Shown piece after piece: positions 1 to 14,831 of a stretch of 64,000 bases of DNA; the first letter of the stretch is position 1, and each line of letters begins with the position of its first letter. The notes under the pieces are model-generated. The model made no database searches. It was not told the DNA's origin and saw nothing but the letters and a program-made list of their open reading frames with translations. The stretch comes from Branchiostoma floridae (taxonomy: Eukaryota; Chordata; Leptocardii; Amphioxiformes; Branchiostomatidae), in assembly GCF_000003815.2 (NCBI RefSeq), contig NC_049982.1:30583615-30647614 (forward strand), written 5' to 3'. The position numbers were made by a program, and so were the translations under genes.

Positions 1-1190
<1,190 letters not shown>

Positions 1191-1733
1191 TAAAAACAAA
1201 TGAAAACACATTGCAGTAATTTCTGAACACAATTATTATATGATTATTAAGGGCTGCAATATTTATGCCGATTTTAGATAGCCGCCTTGGGACGAAAATT
1301 ACAAATTGTCATAACGTTACATATCTGTATCAAGGTTATACATTTTATTGGACACAAGTGTATTTCAATTAACGATTATTTTTATATAAGCTCGAGAATT
1401 TGTCATCTTTGTTAATGTGATTTGCATCCTTGAGGTTAAACAGATTATGATAACAGTTAAATGTTTTATCATTTTTGTACTACCGGCCAATGACATCAAT
1501 GCAACAACTGCATTGGTGTTGTTTGTCTACAGGGAATATTTTGTGAAAGATATGAGTATACTTTGTAACATATGTAACGTTATATATCATATATGTTACA
1601 GTATCAATATATTTGTAAAACTGTCACGTAGTATATGCGCACTGCGCCGGAAAACAATACAGGCCGGGCCCCCACATGCAAAATGGACTAACCCAAATAT
1701 TACCCGACATCCTTTCTCTCCCAGCTCTCCAAG

Positions 1734-4700
1734 ATGGCCGTCCTCGAAGGAAAAAGTGTCTCCGAGTTTGAAGAAATTGTGTCAAATGCCGGCAGGTAAG
1801 ATAATAACAAGTCAGATTATAGTTTACTAGATCGCTATCTGCATAATATGCGTGAATGGAAACATGTTTTGAAGGGAAAGTTTGCTTGACGTGCGCTACA
1901 TAAGGTATGTTACCAGTTGACGTAGAAGGCAGGCATGTGTTTAGTTACGAGAATTTTCGCGAACAATTTCTACAAATGTACAAAGTGCAGACTATATGCA
2001 TAGCCTTCTTTGCTAAATGCCATGAACGGTGGACCTTTCTTGTAAGTTTCAACGACGTTTTCCCCGAATCCCGGTTTTATTTCATTCTGTAAAATTGACA
2101 AAGATAGTATTTTTTTATTGGTGGGTTGGCAGAAAAACCTGTCCAGTTCGGACAGCGAAAAAAATGTCGAGTCAGGTTTAATATGGGGATCAGGACAACT
2201 CGGACCATAACTAACTCGGCCCATTGAAAATCTGGTCAACTTGGACCACCCCCCTGGTCAACTCGGACCACCCCCAGGTACCAGTCGGACCAAATTACTT
2301 ATCTTTGGAAAAAAAGTTAATTTGACATTTCTTGGTACATTTGTAAACTAGTATTATAAAGATTGTCTCCAGCTGCTACTATTAGAACGTCAGAAGTTTC
2401 CTGGTCATACAGAATGGCGGTCCTTTGATCTAGCATATATGTGCCGCGGGCGCCGGTGATATTAAAACCGCGTTATAAAAAATTCTTAACTAGCAATTTA
2501 TCTTCAATAAGAATGACTCATACTCTGATCAATACCCACATCTTATTTGTCTAAAGCTATTCTGAAGAGCAAGTAATGGTAAAGTTTACTACTGTCCTCT
2601 ATTAGAAGCGCCTCACACCTATCCACGTGTCCACACACACTGTGTATTTTGGGGTAAACGACCTAATGTGCGCCGCATGGAATGCCGAAAAGTTCCGATG
2701 AATTACACAATTCAATCAATCCAACCTACAGTTTTCTCATTTCAGAGTATACACATATAAAACTAGTGTTGGGGATTACATTTTCGAAAAAAAAAATCAA
2801 CTAAATAGCTGTCCAGGGGGGATGGTCCGAGTTGTCCCGGCAGATGGGCCGAGTTGGTAATGGTCCGAGTCGTCCGACATTCTTTTAATATGGTTCTGCT
2901 TTTCTTCTACCGCAAATCCTGTTAAAAGCTGACAAATTGCCATGAAAAATTATTGACAGGAACATCCTGTCAATAGTGCCAATTGAATTCTTATTGACAG
3001 GAACATTCTGTAAATAAAAAAAAAGGCTCAAAACAAGTCAAATGCCTTGGCTGTGACATAAAGAATGTCAATTTTTTTTCATGTCCTTTCACCATCCACA
3101 GTTCCCTGGTTGTTGTTCACTTCTGGGCTGACTGGGCCCAGCAGTGTGCACAGATGAACGATGTCATGGTAGAACTGGCCAAGGAACATCTGCAGGTCAA
3201 GTTTGTCAGGTCAGTCAATGGGNNNNNNNNNNNNNNNNNNNNNNNNNNNNNNNNNNNNNNNNNNNNNNNNNNNNNNNNNNNNNNNNNNNNNNNNNNNNNN
3301 NNNNNNNNNNNNNNNNNNNNNNGCGGAACTGACTTTCCCCCGAGGGAAAGACCAGTGGATTGCGCCTATTTTTGAAATGATGGTCGCACGGCACGCCAAC
3401 AAAAAAATGAGCAAAAAAAAAAAATCAAATACCGGTAACATGGTTCTGGACTAGCAGAAACGTTTCGGTACAGGTCCAAAAAAAACCAAATCCAAGTGAT
3501 TCGGTACTGGAATCTTAAAAATATAGCACTCAAATACATCCTTGTCGTTTTAGACCATCTTAAACCTTCCAAAAATTTGCACTGAACAAAGACGAAAACA
3601 TGGCTAAACATCGCTGTCCATGGGACGAGCTCACACACGTGCACACGCACACAGTCACTCAGATCCGTAAATTCTCTATCAAAACACAGAAATTAACAAC
3701 CAACCAAACAAATTAAAACGTTACAGATACATTTTCACTATTTTTCCCCGTTAGTCAACTTGTTTTAATGTTCCTGCAACAAAAAATTCCTTCCAAAATA
3801 ATGCACAATGCTCGATCGGCTCGGAAATATCCGCCATGTTGGATCTACATGTCAACTCTCGTTCTCGTTTTTTTCTTGTGTGTTACTGTACATGTACATG
3901 TAGGTGGGATTGTGTTGTGTAAAAGCAACATATGCATGTTCGATCCAGAACCCAGTGGTCATGGGCTCAAATTCAGAAGAAGAAGACGAAAATGCCTTTC
4001 TCAAGGGCACAAGACTGGTAGCATGACAGCATTCAAACCCAGTACCTCTGGGTCCTTTGCCAAACACCTTGCAGTGTACCCCACACGACCCCACCATGAC
4101 TACCTTTTGATATTTTTACATAATCTACACAAAAGTAACCCAGACTGTTTCCATTCTTTTCCAGGTTGAAGCAGAGGCAGTACCTGACATATCTGAGCGT
4201 TATGAAGTCGCAGCTGTGCCAACATTCATTTTCATCAAGGTAAATGATGAAAATTTTCATGTATTACAAAATTCTGTTGTAATCATGCGCGTGCGTAGCA
4301 CAGTGGTAGTGTATTCGGCCCGTGACCGAGAGGTCGCCGGTTCGAATCCGCCTGCTGTGTTGCCGGTCTTGTGCCCTTGGGAAAGGCACTAACACGACTT
4401 TCCTCACTTTACTCAAGTGAAAAATGAGTCGTCCCTCAGATAGGACGTTCAATGGAGGTCCCGTGTATGGGGAGAGCCATACCCCATGCACGTTAAAGAA
4501 CCCCCACACGTGCGATGGTGCGGTGTGCGTTGGTGCAAATCCTTCTGTTGGAGTTGGTTATTCACTACAAATCACCCAGATGGAGGCCTGGCGAACCTCT
4601 GTGTCGTATAAGCCACATGGTGAAAAATCATCATTCACCCAGACGGGAGACCTGGCGCATCCCCATCTTGTAATTAGCCATACGAAAGGGTATGTCACCC

Positions 4701-7700
4701 CGTAAGGGGCGGTATAACCCCGTCATGTGCGAACATCTTTGATCACGTCGACCGATGATGATGACGATGATGATGTTGTAATCATAACAACAGACTTGTA
4801 TTCAGATTGCCAGTAACAACTTCAGGGTTTTCTCTGGCTCTGTTGAGCATAGGGAGCCAATATGCTGTGATTTGTATCCCCTATGCTGTGATTTGAACCC
4901 CTATGCTGTGATTTGAACCCCTATGCTGTGATTTGAACCCCTATGCTGTGATTTTGGTCACTATATGCAATGTTTCAACTAGCAAAGGGGGCTTTCTGTT
5001 GCTTTTAAGAAAGATTGTTGGCTTTATTTCAATAAATTTGTTTCTCAAAATGCAGAAAATAGTGTTCTTTTTGGGGTTGTAGCTTAAAAAATTTGTGGGG
5101 AAGAATATCCTTAGCCCTCCTCACTTACTTACTATTCAGTGTAGCGTCCATTGTTCCTTGTCTTTCAAGGGTTGAACGTTTCGTAAAGTCATTTCGGCCT
5201 GGTTGCTGCTCTTCATCCGCCTCTGACAAAGGGGGTTGTCTCTTTGCAAGTCCTACAAGTGCTATTGCCAGGGCCACTTGCCACATTGTTTTTAGTTCAC
5301 TGTAAAAAAATCTTAACAAGACCATTGAACTTACGACTTGCTAAACGCATATCAACTTATATGATTATACTTTTCTTGTTCTCATTTCAGAACAAACAGA
5401 AGATAGACAGGTTGGACGGTGCCCACGCTCCAGAATTGACCAAGAAGGTTCAGACTCTGGCCTCTGCTGCTGTCTTACCTTCAACAACAGCAGCTGCAGC
5501 ACCTAAAGAGGTCAGTACCATTTTTACCTTTGCCAAGAAGGTTTTGTTTCTGATGTGTTTGTCAGTCAGTCTGTTTGTCTGTGAACAGTAGAACTTATAA
5601 AAACTTTTTTGATTCTGATGCTATTTCGTAGTTGGGTAGGGGTCAGGAAAATGAAGGTAAAGTTGGATAATGGGCCTCCTAGGGGCTTTTAAGGTACTGC
5701 AACTAATTGAGAGATGTCTTACTCAATTATATATACTGACAATAACTGCTTTTACAATGACATGCCATGTGAAACTATAAAAATACATACACCACAAGTT
5801 TTAACCTACTTCCTTTATGTCAGCAGAGTGTTATGTATTTTATGTTTTTTCCTTGTTGGATTTGAAGATTGAGGACCCAAATTGTGAAGCTCTGATGCTT
5901 CAGAATTTAAGAAATAACTTGCTTAAGGAGAGTCCTTCCGGTCTCGAGTTGTGATGGCAAAAAAGAAATAAAGGTACAAAGATCAAATGTGTTTTGAGTT
6001 CTGGGTACAATTTACAACATAGGTTAAAATGAACTAGAACAACTGGCTCATTACCTTTGAAAGTTTGCTTTTATGTGACCCTAAATGGTGATGAAGTGAA
6101 GTGAAATGTTGGTCATGTGAACTAGTACTGCAGTCAAGTAGATGGTAAAAGTTTTCCGGGGCAAATTTATGGCAACCAAACAAACATTATAATCCAGCTC
6201 TTAAAGTCTCAAAAATGACATATTCATCCGCCATTCAGCTCACTTTCCACCTCACTGATGTGCACAGAAGAATTGCTAGTTTTTCTATGCACTAATTTTT
6301 ATCCAACTTGTAATATTGACTACGGGAGTTGTTATGAACCCACTGTGAACCATGTGATCACTCCTACCCAAACCCCCCTATTTTAGAAGTAGACTAGTCC
6401 TGTGACCTTATTCTGGTGCTACGAATCCTGGAGACAAGACGTTGAAGTATGTAGCTCCCCAAAATGTCCAGTGTGTGGCCAATTATTTACAATTCATCAA
6501 TAGCCTTACCATCGCTCATAACAGGAGTCCATACATGAGTGATACAGAAATTGTGTTCTGCTACATGACTTAAGTTTCTATTACTCAATAGTTGAGTCTG
6601 GCTACATTCTGGCCTGTTAAGTGACTGGAGTGGCCAGTTACAGCCCAAGACTGCTGAGTTACAATGTACACTGGTCTACACAGGCTAGCAACATTCTATT
6701 CCCCACTCTTACTTACATGTATGTGATTGTCATACACGTGTGTATTACAGGTACATTAATTAATTAGTCGCAGGGCTCCACTGCAAAGCAGTGCAATAGC
6801 ACTGAGTTGGACAACCCTGGGTAAAGATGACAGAAATAGAATAGTGTTGGAAGAGTCACACCGTGATGTATCTGTTTTTCAGGACTTGAACACCAGGTTG
6901 AAGAAGCTTGTGAGCTCAGCTCCTGTCATGCTGTTTATGAAAGGAACTCCTGAAGCCCCACGTTGTGGTGAGCCCTAATATACTCGTGTAATTGAAGTCA
7001 TAGGAAATTTCAATTAAAAGGAGAGAGCCAAGATATAGATAACAACTAAAAAGTAAAACTGCTATTATGATAATAGTGTAAAGTAGCCAGAATTGTGCTG
7101 GTCCTGTCCTTGGTACTGAAAAGTCTACTCTTAGCAAACAGCTTTCCTTTGAATGCTTTAAAAAAGGTATTCTCTGGTTATGAAAATGGGTTATTGTTTC
7201 TTGCAGGTTTTAGCCGTAAGATGATCGACCTTTTGAGTGGCCAGAAAGTCAGATTTAGTTACTTCAACATACTGGCAGACGAGGAAGTCAGGCAAGGTAT
7301 GGTATGATTTGGTACAGGTCCAAAATTATCAATGTACCGGTATTAAAACTGATGAGACTTAGTTACACTCAAACATTTTGAATTATTTTGTTCTATTTTT
7401 ATTTTTCAAATTTAGTGGACAAGGCCACATACATTGTAGACCACTTCCGGGCACTGAACTTTCTTCTTTCAAACGTATCATTTTCAGGGGTCATGGATAT
7501 CTGATAATATGATATGTGGCAAGGATGATGATGATGATGATAATCTGTATAAAGACTGTGAGCTTTAATTGTAGATCTGATTACAGTCAAACCTGTATTA
7601 GGGGCCACCTCTACAGAGGGGCCACCTGTCCATAGTAGCCACTTTTTGTTGCTCCCTTGGGTATTTTATCTACAAGTTGCCACCTCTATATATATAGAGG

Positions 7701-10700
7701 CCACCTGTCTATAGTGGCCAAATTTGCCCGGTCCCTTGAGTGGCCACTATAGACAGGTTTGACTGTACATGTTTGTACTTATTCTATTCTTGCAGGACTG
7801 AAGACCTTCTCCAACTGGCCCACCTTCCCTCAGCTTTATGCAAATGGGGAACTTCTTGGTGGCTTGGACATTATAAAGGTAAAATATTATTTTGTAGCAA
7901 AGGTATGATGATGGACTTACTATGTTGTTTGTGTTTTTTGTCTCATTTTGCTTTCCAGCATCTTTGAATTCTAATAGCGTGTGATATTTTCATCCATAGG
8001 AAATGGCAGAGAGTGGAGACTTAGCAACAGCCTTACCTAAAACAGAGACACTGGAAGACAGGTATTGTAGTCATACATTCACATGCCAGGGTGTAGAAGC
8101 AAGAATGGATACAAATGTTCTTCATGCTATTTTTGACTAACATTAATGTACTGTCAGACGGATGAAAACAACATATAATCTGCTGTAAAATGAAATTTAT
8201 GTTTGCATCGATGTGATTTCACAGTAGGGAGAAAGTGGAGGTTTTCAGTTCATAATTGAGCTGTAGTCACATACAGTGATGACAACACCGGCGCCTTTAA
8301 CAAAAGGAGATTTTGAAACCAACTAACTACTCTGTACAGCACAAAATGCTTCAGAGACAGTTTCAGTTGCTAACGTACATGTTAGTTAGCAGTCAGTAGC
8401 ATTTTATTCAAGTTCTATTCTACTTTTGTGATATGATTATTTACACTTCTGATTTTCAGGCTGAAGACCCTGATCAATAAAGGACAAGTCACTCTCTTCA
8501 TGAAGGGAAATAGGCAGGTGGGTTACATGTACATAGAGGACATTATAGATAGCACAATTGTTCTCACTAGGATGTTTCTCACAGTGTAGGGCCATCTAAG
8601 TGCAACAAAGCCCCTTCAAACGAGGAGCGGAATCAGCCAGAATACCGTCAGAATGACTATTGTTTGTACATGTATATTCCTGGGTATTTGTACTTGCACT
8701 CTATATCTATAGAAATTCTCACTGTGTTTCACATATTTCTGACTATTCTGAATGTTTTGGTCATGCTCAAAACTTTCGAGGTGCATTCAAAGTGCATTCT
8801 AACTGCAATAGCCAATACGACTGCATTCGACCGCATTCCAAAATTTTCTTAAACATTCTGATCTTATTTGATGTAGAACCGAAACGGCAAGCCACTTCAA
8901 ATCCTGCCAAAATAATATCTGGAATGCAGTGAGATTGTCTATAATGCACTATGGCTGGTTCGGCTTGATTCCTGCTAATTCGGTTTCAGTGTGAAGGCCC
9001 TACAAGTGATGCAGTGGTGGGCATTGTATTTGGTCTGGGGGGGGAGTCCTCCCCCTGATAATTTTTAGATAACTCTTGCAAATACTATTTCAGGGCTCGA
9101 AATACCACCTGCATATGCAGGTTAGTGCAGGTAGAATTGGAGCTGTGCAGGTATTTCTGGTGTCTACCAGCACCTAACCTGCAAAGGTCCATGTACTGGG
9201 TTTTATGCATGAATGTCATACGATGTAGGTGTATGTGGATTGTTATTAGCTGCAGTGACTGTTACCGCCTATAAGATAAAATACAGCAAATGGTCCCTGA
9301 ACAATTTAAGTATGATCCATACTTCCTGAATTCAGAGTGGTGCAGATAAAATTTGTCTGGTGCAGGTAATTTTAAATGTTACCTGCACCAGTGCAGGTAT
9401 GCAGAAAAAAAGTATTTCAAGCCCTGTATTTGCATCCTGCATTTTAAGGACCAAATTAAAAAAAAATTTAAGCCATTTTTTTTTTGCCTTTATTGAAAAA
9501 CAATGTTCAGAAAAGACGCCTTCACTGGTTGAAATACTGCATATTACAACATGTTAGCAAAGGGGATCCAAACCACAGCATACTATGCTGAGAATGCTTG
9601 AAGAGAACAATTTAACAGCATTTGTAACAACTGCTTCTTCTATTGGGCCAAGAGGGTAAAGAAATGTTTTTCCATTGAGTGTTAGTTCGATGCCCAAAAG
9701 GTACTCTGTTGCCTTGCACTGAGGAAAAAGTGAAAAACGATATTTATTCAGCAATATAACAGCTGGAACAAGATCATTGAATGTTTGCTATTGAGTGCCT
9801 CGAAATTTGTTAAATACACTTTTAAGTTTACTGTCTATTGTATTTAACATTTCCTACAACTGTACCTGCTTCCAAAGAACACAGTGAAATTGACCTTTTT
9901 ATGTGCTCTTGTTCCTGTAGGAACCAAGATGTGGCTTCAGCAAACAGATCATAGGTATTCTCAATGACACCAGGTGTGTTACTTGATAATTTCAAATGTA
10001 AAAATTAGTAATAGTAGTAAGACTTTAGACTGAAAATAGATTAACTTTACAATTACGATTAACTTAGTAAATTACGATTAAATTAGTAATAGTAGTAAGA
10101 CTTTAGACTGAAAATAGATTAACTTTACGATTACTAACTTATCTTGATTGAGGTATATGCTTTTAAACTAAGTTTCAAAATCCAGAAGGTGCTGCAAGTT
10201 GTCAAATTCAGGATCCAAAATTTATTTTAGGTTCTTGTACATGGATAAATGGGAAAAGTAGAGTCAAGTAGAACAATGTAGATGGGGAATGCTAACAGTT
10301 TTACAACTGTACGCAAAGACATTGTATAGAAGTCCTCCCAAAATTTATGCAAAATAACTTGAGGAACAGACATTAGAAAACAGCATAGATTTGAGCTTAT
10401 CCAGTTCCAAATGTGTTCGAGATTGGTGGAGAAGTAGTGTGTACAATGTACTCAATTTGAGTTTTTCCATTATATAGTTCGGTTTCACAGATTTGTCTGT
10501 GACTTGCCCTGAATCAGGGGTGCATTAGTTACTTAAATCGAGAAAACACGGTAGATGGTGCATGTACATTGTCCTGAAAAAACAACAAATATATTTGAAT
10601 AGTGTTTAATAATATGTTTGATTTGCAACTTACAGTAAAAGATGTCAGAAAGAATCAATATGCTCTTTCCTTGTTGACTTGTTCTATTGTTGTTGGATAT

Positions 10701-11918
10701 TCTAATTTCTTGGAACTTGGACAGAAATATGACATAAATAGTAGACATGAAATACTTTTCTGACTATTTTCTGACCATCAATTCTGACCATTTGTCTTTT
10801 CCAGTGTGCAGTATGAGACTTTTGACATCTTGCAAGATGAAGAGGTAAGTATTTGAAAAATATAAGCTTGTCTCAAAAGAATCTTGTATCAACAATAGTA
10901 AGTGTTCCATGCTTTAGAACTATACACATGTAGTCATATAAAAGTTTACTTACAGTTAACTAGTTTTGCTAAAACTTTTTAATATCTTTATCTCGTACCA
11001 ATACTAAGTGTCTATAATTGTACAAAATTTTGTGATAACTAGAAAAATATTTCCACAATAAATATAGGTTCGCCAGGGGTTGAAGAAGTTCTCCAACTGG
11101 CCAACCTACCCACAGCTGTATGTAAAAGGAGAGCTGATTGGTGGACTGGATATTGTGAAGGTAAGGGTTTGTATGGCTAGGTGTGGCAATGTGTACCAAT
11201 GGCATGTCACATAACAAAAGTTATGGTCCAACAAAACCATGATGCTATTCTTTTTTAAATTTCATATCGTTATAATTATCTTCTTAGTATGTAGGTTCAA
11301 TGTTTCATTGTTACTTTACTTAACTTTATTTTTAACTTCTCAAGTCCACCATTTATGGTAGACTCAATTTACTAAATGTCTTTTTTGTCTGAAAGTTATA
11401 AAAAGATGTGTCTATATTAGGGCTGGGTACGGGTACAAAGTTTTTCTTGTTGGGCAGGTCCAAAAAAAATGGACCTGAAAAGAATCAGTGGACTCAATGT
11501 TAGACCGATTATAAAATGAACAGATTGTACCAGCACTGTATTATACAGTGGCAAGTGTTCATATGATTTGGGGCTTTAACCTGTCCAAGGAAATAACCAG
11601 AGCAAAGTAGAGAAGAGTTGATAATAATTTTACCAAACAGATGCCTTTGTTGCAAAATGAACCATTGTATTGAGTATTGCTCATTCACAAGTTTTCACAA
11701 GCAGTTAGGTTCAGGTCTGTACCTGAAGCTAATCCTCTGTACCTGTACCCAAATTTTCTGTACCGGTACCCACCCCTTGTCTATATCGTTTATAAACACA
11801 TAAATTTCTTCACATACAATGTATGCCCAGAATCTTTTTATTAAAACATTTTACTCTTTTACCACAGGAATTGAAGGAGTCTGGTGAACTGGAGTCCATA
11901 CTACAGAATGGGCAATGA
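1734..11918 (+). CDS. GLRX3: Glutaredoxin-3 (PICOT; thioredoxin-Grx-Grx monothiol glutaredoxin), 13 exons
   Basis: Exons: 1734-1795, 3102-3209, 4165-4239, 5391-5510, 6883-6967, 7207-7296, 7796-7878, 8000-8061, 8460-8517, 9921-9973, 10805-10844, 11068-11160, 11868-11918 (stop TGA). About 326 residues, near the 335 of human GLRX3. The first two exons start the thioredoxin-like domain, whose active-site region reads FWADWAQQC: like other PICOTs it keeps a single cysteine. Exons 5-7 and 9-12 encode two monothiol Grx domains, each with CGFS, a WPT[FY]PQLY segment and a GGLDI motif. The family binds [2Fe-2S] clusters with glutathione and delivers iron in the cytosol. All junction phases agree except exon 2 to 3, which is off by one base next to an N gap: either a one-base error, or use of the earlier donor CAG|GTCAAG (exon end 3195), which restores frame but drops five residues. 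The gene is convergent with the TIR gene. Confidence 0.94.
2190..2876. repeat. Inverted-repeat element in GLRX3 intron 1
   Basis: The arm at about 2190-2223 (GGACAACTCGGACCAT..ACTCGGCCCA) is matched in reverse complement at about 2843-2876. Additional copies of the GGTC.A.CTCGGACC motif lie inside both ends. This looks like a non-autonomous DNA element with no coding capacity. Confidence 0.6.
3223..3322. other. Assembly gap (100 N) in GLRX3 intron 2
   Basis: A run of exactly 100 N, the usual placeholder for a gap of unknown size. It begins 13 bases after the exon 2 donor. Confidence 0.99.
3950..4105. repeat. SINE fragment (degraded)
   Basis: Segments such as CTTTCTCAAGGGCACAAGAC and the following CAAACCCAGTACC are recurrent pieces also seen near 4375 and 39580. 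It is probably a decayed copy of the tRNA-derived SINE family. Confidence 0.35.
4288..4775 (+). repeat. tRNA-derived SINE in GLRX3 intron 3
   Basis: The head is tRNA-like: an A-box-like TAGCACAGTGGTAG and a B box GGTTCGAATCC, spaced as in a tRNA gene. A non-tRNA body follows (CCCTCAGATAGGACG..AATGGAGGT, then a CACACGTGCGATGGTGCGGTG segment), ending in a GATGATGATG tail. A related body piece sits at 56675-56880. There is no intact tRNA fold, so it is a SINE rather than a tRNA gene. Confidence 0.7.
4858..4953 (+). repeat. 20-bp tandem repeat, about 5 copies
   Basis: The unit CTATGCTGTGATTTGAACCC recurs about five times with small changes in the first and last copies. It lies inside GLRX3 intron 3. 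Confidence 0.85.
7583..7766. mobile_element. MITE with 14-bp perfect terminal inverted repeats
   Basis: It starts ACAGTCAAACCTGT and ends ACAGGTTTGACTGT, a perfect inverted pair. The interior contains nested GGCCACCTGTC.ATAGT palindromes. A second copy of the family is at 17015-17204. The insertion ends 29 bases upstream of GLRX3 exon 7, so it forms part of the 3' splice-site region. Confidence 0.8.
9091..9426. mobile_element. MITE with CAGGGCTCGAAATAC termini
   Basis: It begins CAGGGCTCGAAATAC and ends GTATTTCAAGCCCTG, inverted repeats with one mismatch. Internal copies of TGCAGGTA occur on both strands. It belongs to the same family as 39631-39932 and lies in GLRX3 intron 9. Confidence 0.75.
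10004..10140 (+). repeat. Direct duplication in GLRX3 intron 10
   Basis: The segment TTAGTAATAGTAGTAAGACT followed by TTAGACTGAAAATAGATTAA occurs twice, about 78 bp apart. It is a simple local duplication. Confidence 0.7.
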
Positions 11919-12071
11919 CACCCTAGCAACCTTTAGCAGGAAGTAAGAAGTATAGGAGACACATGAACATAAAAACTACTGTGTAGAAGTAGAAATAGTA
12001 CATATCACACAATGCTTTCCTCCCCAGAATTCAACATGTTGTTTACATTTGGCCATAACTCAGTTTTATTC

Positions 12072-12077
12072 AATAAA
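12072..12077 (+). terminator. Polyadenylation signal AATAAA, GLRX3
   Basis: AATAAA lies about 155 bases after the GLRX3 stop codon, a normal 3' UTR distance. No competing plus-strand gene lies between. Confidence 0.6.
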
Positions 12078-12129
12078 CATTACCATTCATAAAAATTCAC
12101 CCTCCTGATGTTATTGAATGTAATCTTAC

Positions 12130-13575
12130 TATTTCATAGTTCTTGTCCTCGACTGAAGTGAACTGATAGTTCTTGATTCCTGACGCCAACGAACCAAGTT
12201 AACTTCAGACATCGATATCATTGTTAACAAAGTAGGCATTCAAAACATTGCACTTTTGACTTGTATGTGAAAAACACTCTTTTGTGATTCTGAAGCAGAT
12301 TAAGCAGTTAACGTTATAAAAAGTTGTACATTGTATTTACTTTACAATTATGGTTATGCACTGTTTGCTTCTCTAAAGAATGTTTTTCGTTGGTTGTGGT
12401 ACAAGGTTCTGAACTGGCTGTAATGTTAACTATGACACCACTGGAGGACATAAACTTTAATAACCTGGAATCAAGAACTACAAGTATGATTTTTAAGATT
12501 CGATCTTCAGCAACATCAGAAGGGAATAGATTATGAACAAACAGTTTATTGAATAGCACTTAATACAATTGTTATAAACAGAAAAGTTACATTTTAGTTA
12601 AGGCTTTTACATAGAAATTTATTGAAAATCTTCAATATTAGTATATCGTCTTGTATATGCAGAAAATTTACATAAAGATTCCATTGTCAACATACAACAT
12701 AAAGAAGGACAAGAATACTAGAAAAGCTTCCTATAGCCTATTTTTCAAACTTCTGTAGCATTTGTGTATATTTTCGGGGGAGTGCTGATTTGTAATTTCA
12801 ACATGGGGTAAGGTTCACTATGCGTTGGGATAGGGTGTCTGGAAAGGTATTAGCTATGTAATTTGTTGCAACATTATGTAACTATGCTTTACTTGAGGAA
12901 GGGTGTGTTGGGTTCATACAGTATGCATATGCATGGAATAAAGGTATGTCTTTGTTGTTAATCCTGTTTAGATTTATATGCCAGACTGTGTCCCTCAACA
13001 TAAAATACTTATCTATTCATAACCTTGTTCCTATTATGTATTGTGACATGCAGTGACTGAGTGTCAATTCAAAGAAGTTTCAGTGCTACATGTACAGCAA
13101 AACACTAGTCAAGTTTCGTATGGCACAAGTTTGGGATAGAGGCTTTGGACTGCAAGTTACGGCTTTCAGTAATACAACTATTTGTCTAAACATATAGCTT
13201 TTATTGTGGATCAAATTTGAACTGTAATTTTCTAACACAAAAATTGGACTTTTGTGTTGGAAATTATACTTCAACTTTGATCCAGAATGTCTCACACCAA
13301 TACAGATTAACTTTCAAGTTATATAGCTTTTATAAAGCAGCATGATTTGCGTTTCACAAAAAAATACAAGCAGTTTCAGTTTGATGATGTATTTTGGCAA
13401 ACAGAAGTGAATAAAGCTGAGATGGTCTTCACGCTTAAGCCTGTACAGTGCCTGTTGTCTTTTTTTTTCACAAAATGTGTCTAGACTTCTTACCAATAAC
13501 GGTCCATTTTTGATTACCTGAGAATCCAAAATCCCTAACAAAACATTCCTGAGGACACATTTCTGCACACAGACA
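12130..13575. other. Convergent intergenic stretch, no gene seen
   Basis: This lies between the 3' ends of GLRX3 (plus) and the TIR gene (minus). Short open frames here have no recognisable domain and lack splice support. Part may be 3' UTR. Confidence 0.5.
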
Positions 13576-13579
13576 TTCC

Positions 13580-13585
13580 TTTATT
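13580..13585 (-). terminator. Polyadenylation signal for the TIR-EEP gene
   Basis: TTTATT on the plus strand is AATAAA on the minus strand, about 235 bases beyond the stop codon at 13820. Confidence 0.5.
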
Positions 13586-13819
13586 TACTATACCATAAGG
13601 CTGTCGCCCCTTATGCGTCGCCAAAAAACGATCGATCACTAATGGAGATCCCAACAAAACAAACAAAAAAGCTGCCAGAAGGTACAAACCTATACCAACT
13701 TAAGAAGAACACAAGAAGTATCTATTTATACCATTGAAAACACATCATAGCTTGTCAAGAACACGAAAATACAAAACCAGAAATACCTGCTGTAGTACCA
13801 TTAGACAGCCGCTAGGGAC

Positions 13820-14831
13820 CTATAATCTACCTTGAGCTTCGCTTCCCCGAAGGTTAGCTACGTGCTGTGACGTTTTATGGACCTTTAGGGATGCACGATA
13901 AGCTGTCGAAAAGTCACATTTGTCACATTTAAACGGTTTGTCCCCAGTGTGTTTCCTGTTGTGTTGGTCAAGATCACTCTTGCAACGTGCCATATACCCG
14001 CATCCTTCAACAGTACAGGCCCGTTTGTTTTTGGTACTTGATCTTTCAGCATCATTTCCCGGGTCTATAATGACACCTGACCATGGACCAGCACCAGTTC
14101 CAGGTGCCATTTCTGACGAGGACATGTTCTCAAAATTATAAAGGGATGGCTCTTGCTTGACAATTGTGCCTTCTGTGGCACTTGGATTCACTAATTCAGT
14201 CCTATTCGTCCCAATGTCTTTTCTGGTTGTTTTCTCTTCTGTGTTGCTTCTCTTGATAGATGTACTTGGCCCAACGTTGAAGGACGTACTACTACTAGTA
14301 TCTTGGACTTTCCTCTTCAAAGAAGGATTGATGCTTAAATCCGCTGCCGATCTCGAGGTATTAGATCGTAGATTTGGGCTTTGAAAAGTCTTACTCGATC
14401 CAGCAACAACACCGACAAATTCCACATCGTTACTCGTGCCCGCTGCTCCCTGCATCTGTCCGTCATCACGGATTTTCTCTGCTCCAGCATTACCTATCAC
14501 ATTTCCTCCTAGACTAGTGGTTGCTTCTTGCATTGGTTCCACATCAGATGTTCGAGAAGATGCAACTTCGTTTGCTTCTTCTCGAGTAGTCGCTTTCTGT
14601 ATATTTCTATTCATTGTCCCGTTCTCTAAGCTCGATGAACTTACTTGCTGGCCAAAGTACTCCTTTCCCATCTCATCACAGAGCCGTTTCATCAGCTTGT
14701 CCTGGCTGTCTTCTGGAGAAGGAGTGATGTCCCTCCTTCTCAGCTCCCGGCGTAGCTCCTCCTCGTTGAGCCTGGGCAGCACTGCTAAGGACACCTCTCG
14801 TGATAGGTTGGACTCCACCTCTGTACCCTGC
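13820..14831 (-). CDS. Terminal exon: second SAP-like repeat and two C2H2 zinc fingers
   Basis: It encodes 337 codons including the stop. It opens with the second SAP-like repeat, passes through a long low-complexity Ser/Thr/Asn-rich linker, and ends with two adjacent C2H2 fingers. These are CTVEGC..H-x3-H and CDKC..H-x4-H, joined by a TGDKPFK linker of the TGEKP type. Two fingers with this linker usually bind DNA or RNA. The protein ends soon after the second finger. Confidence 0.85.

Noticed and set aside
4283-4360. tRNA gene
   Set aside because: A and B boxes are present, but the flanking body and tail show a SINE and no clean cloverleaf can be drawn. The same applies to 37800-37935 and 46233-46310.
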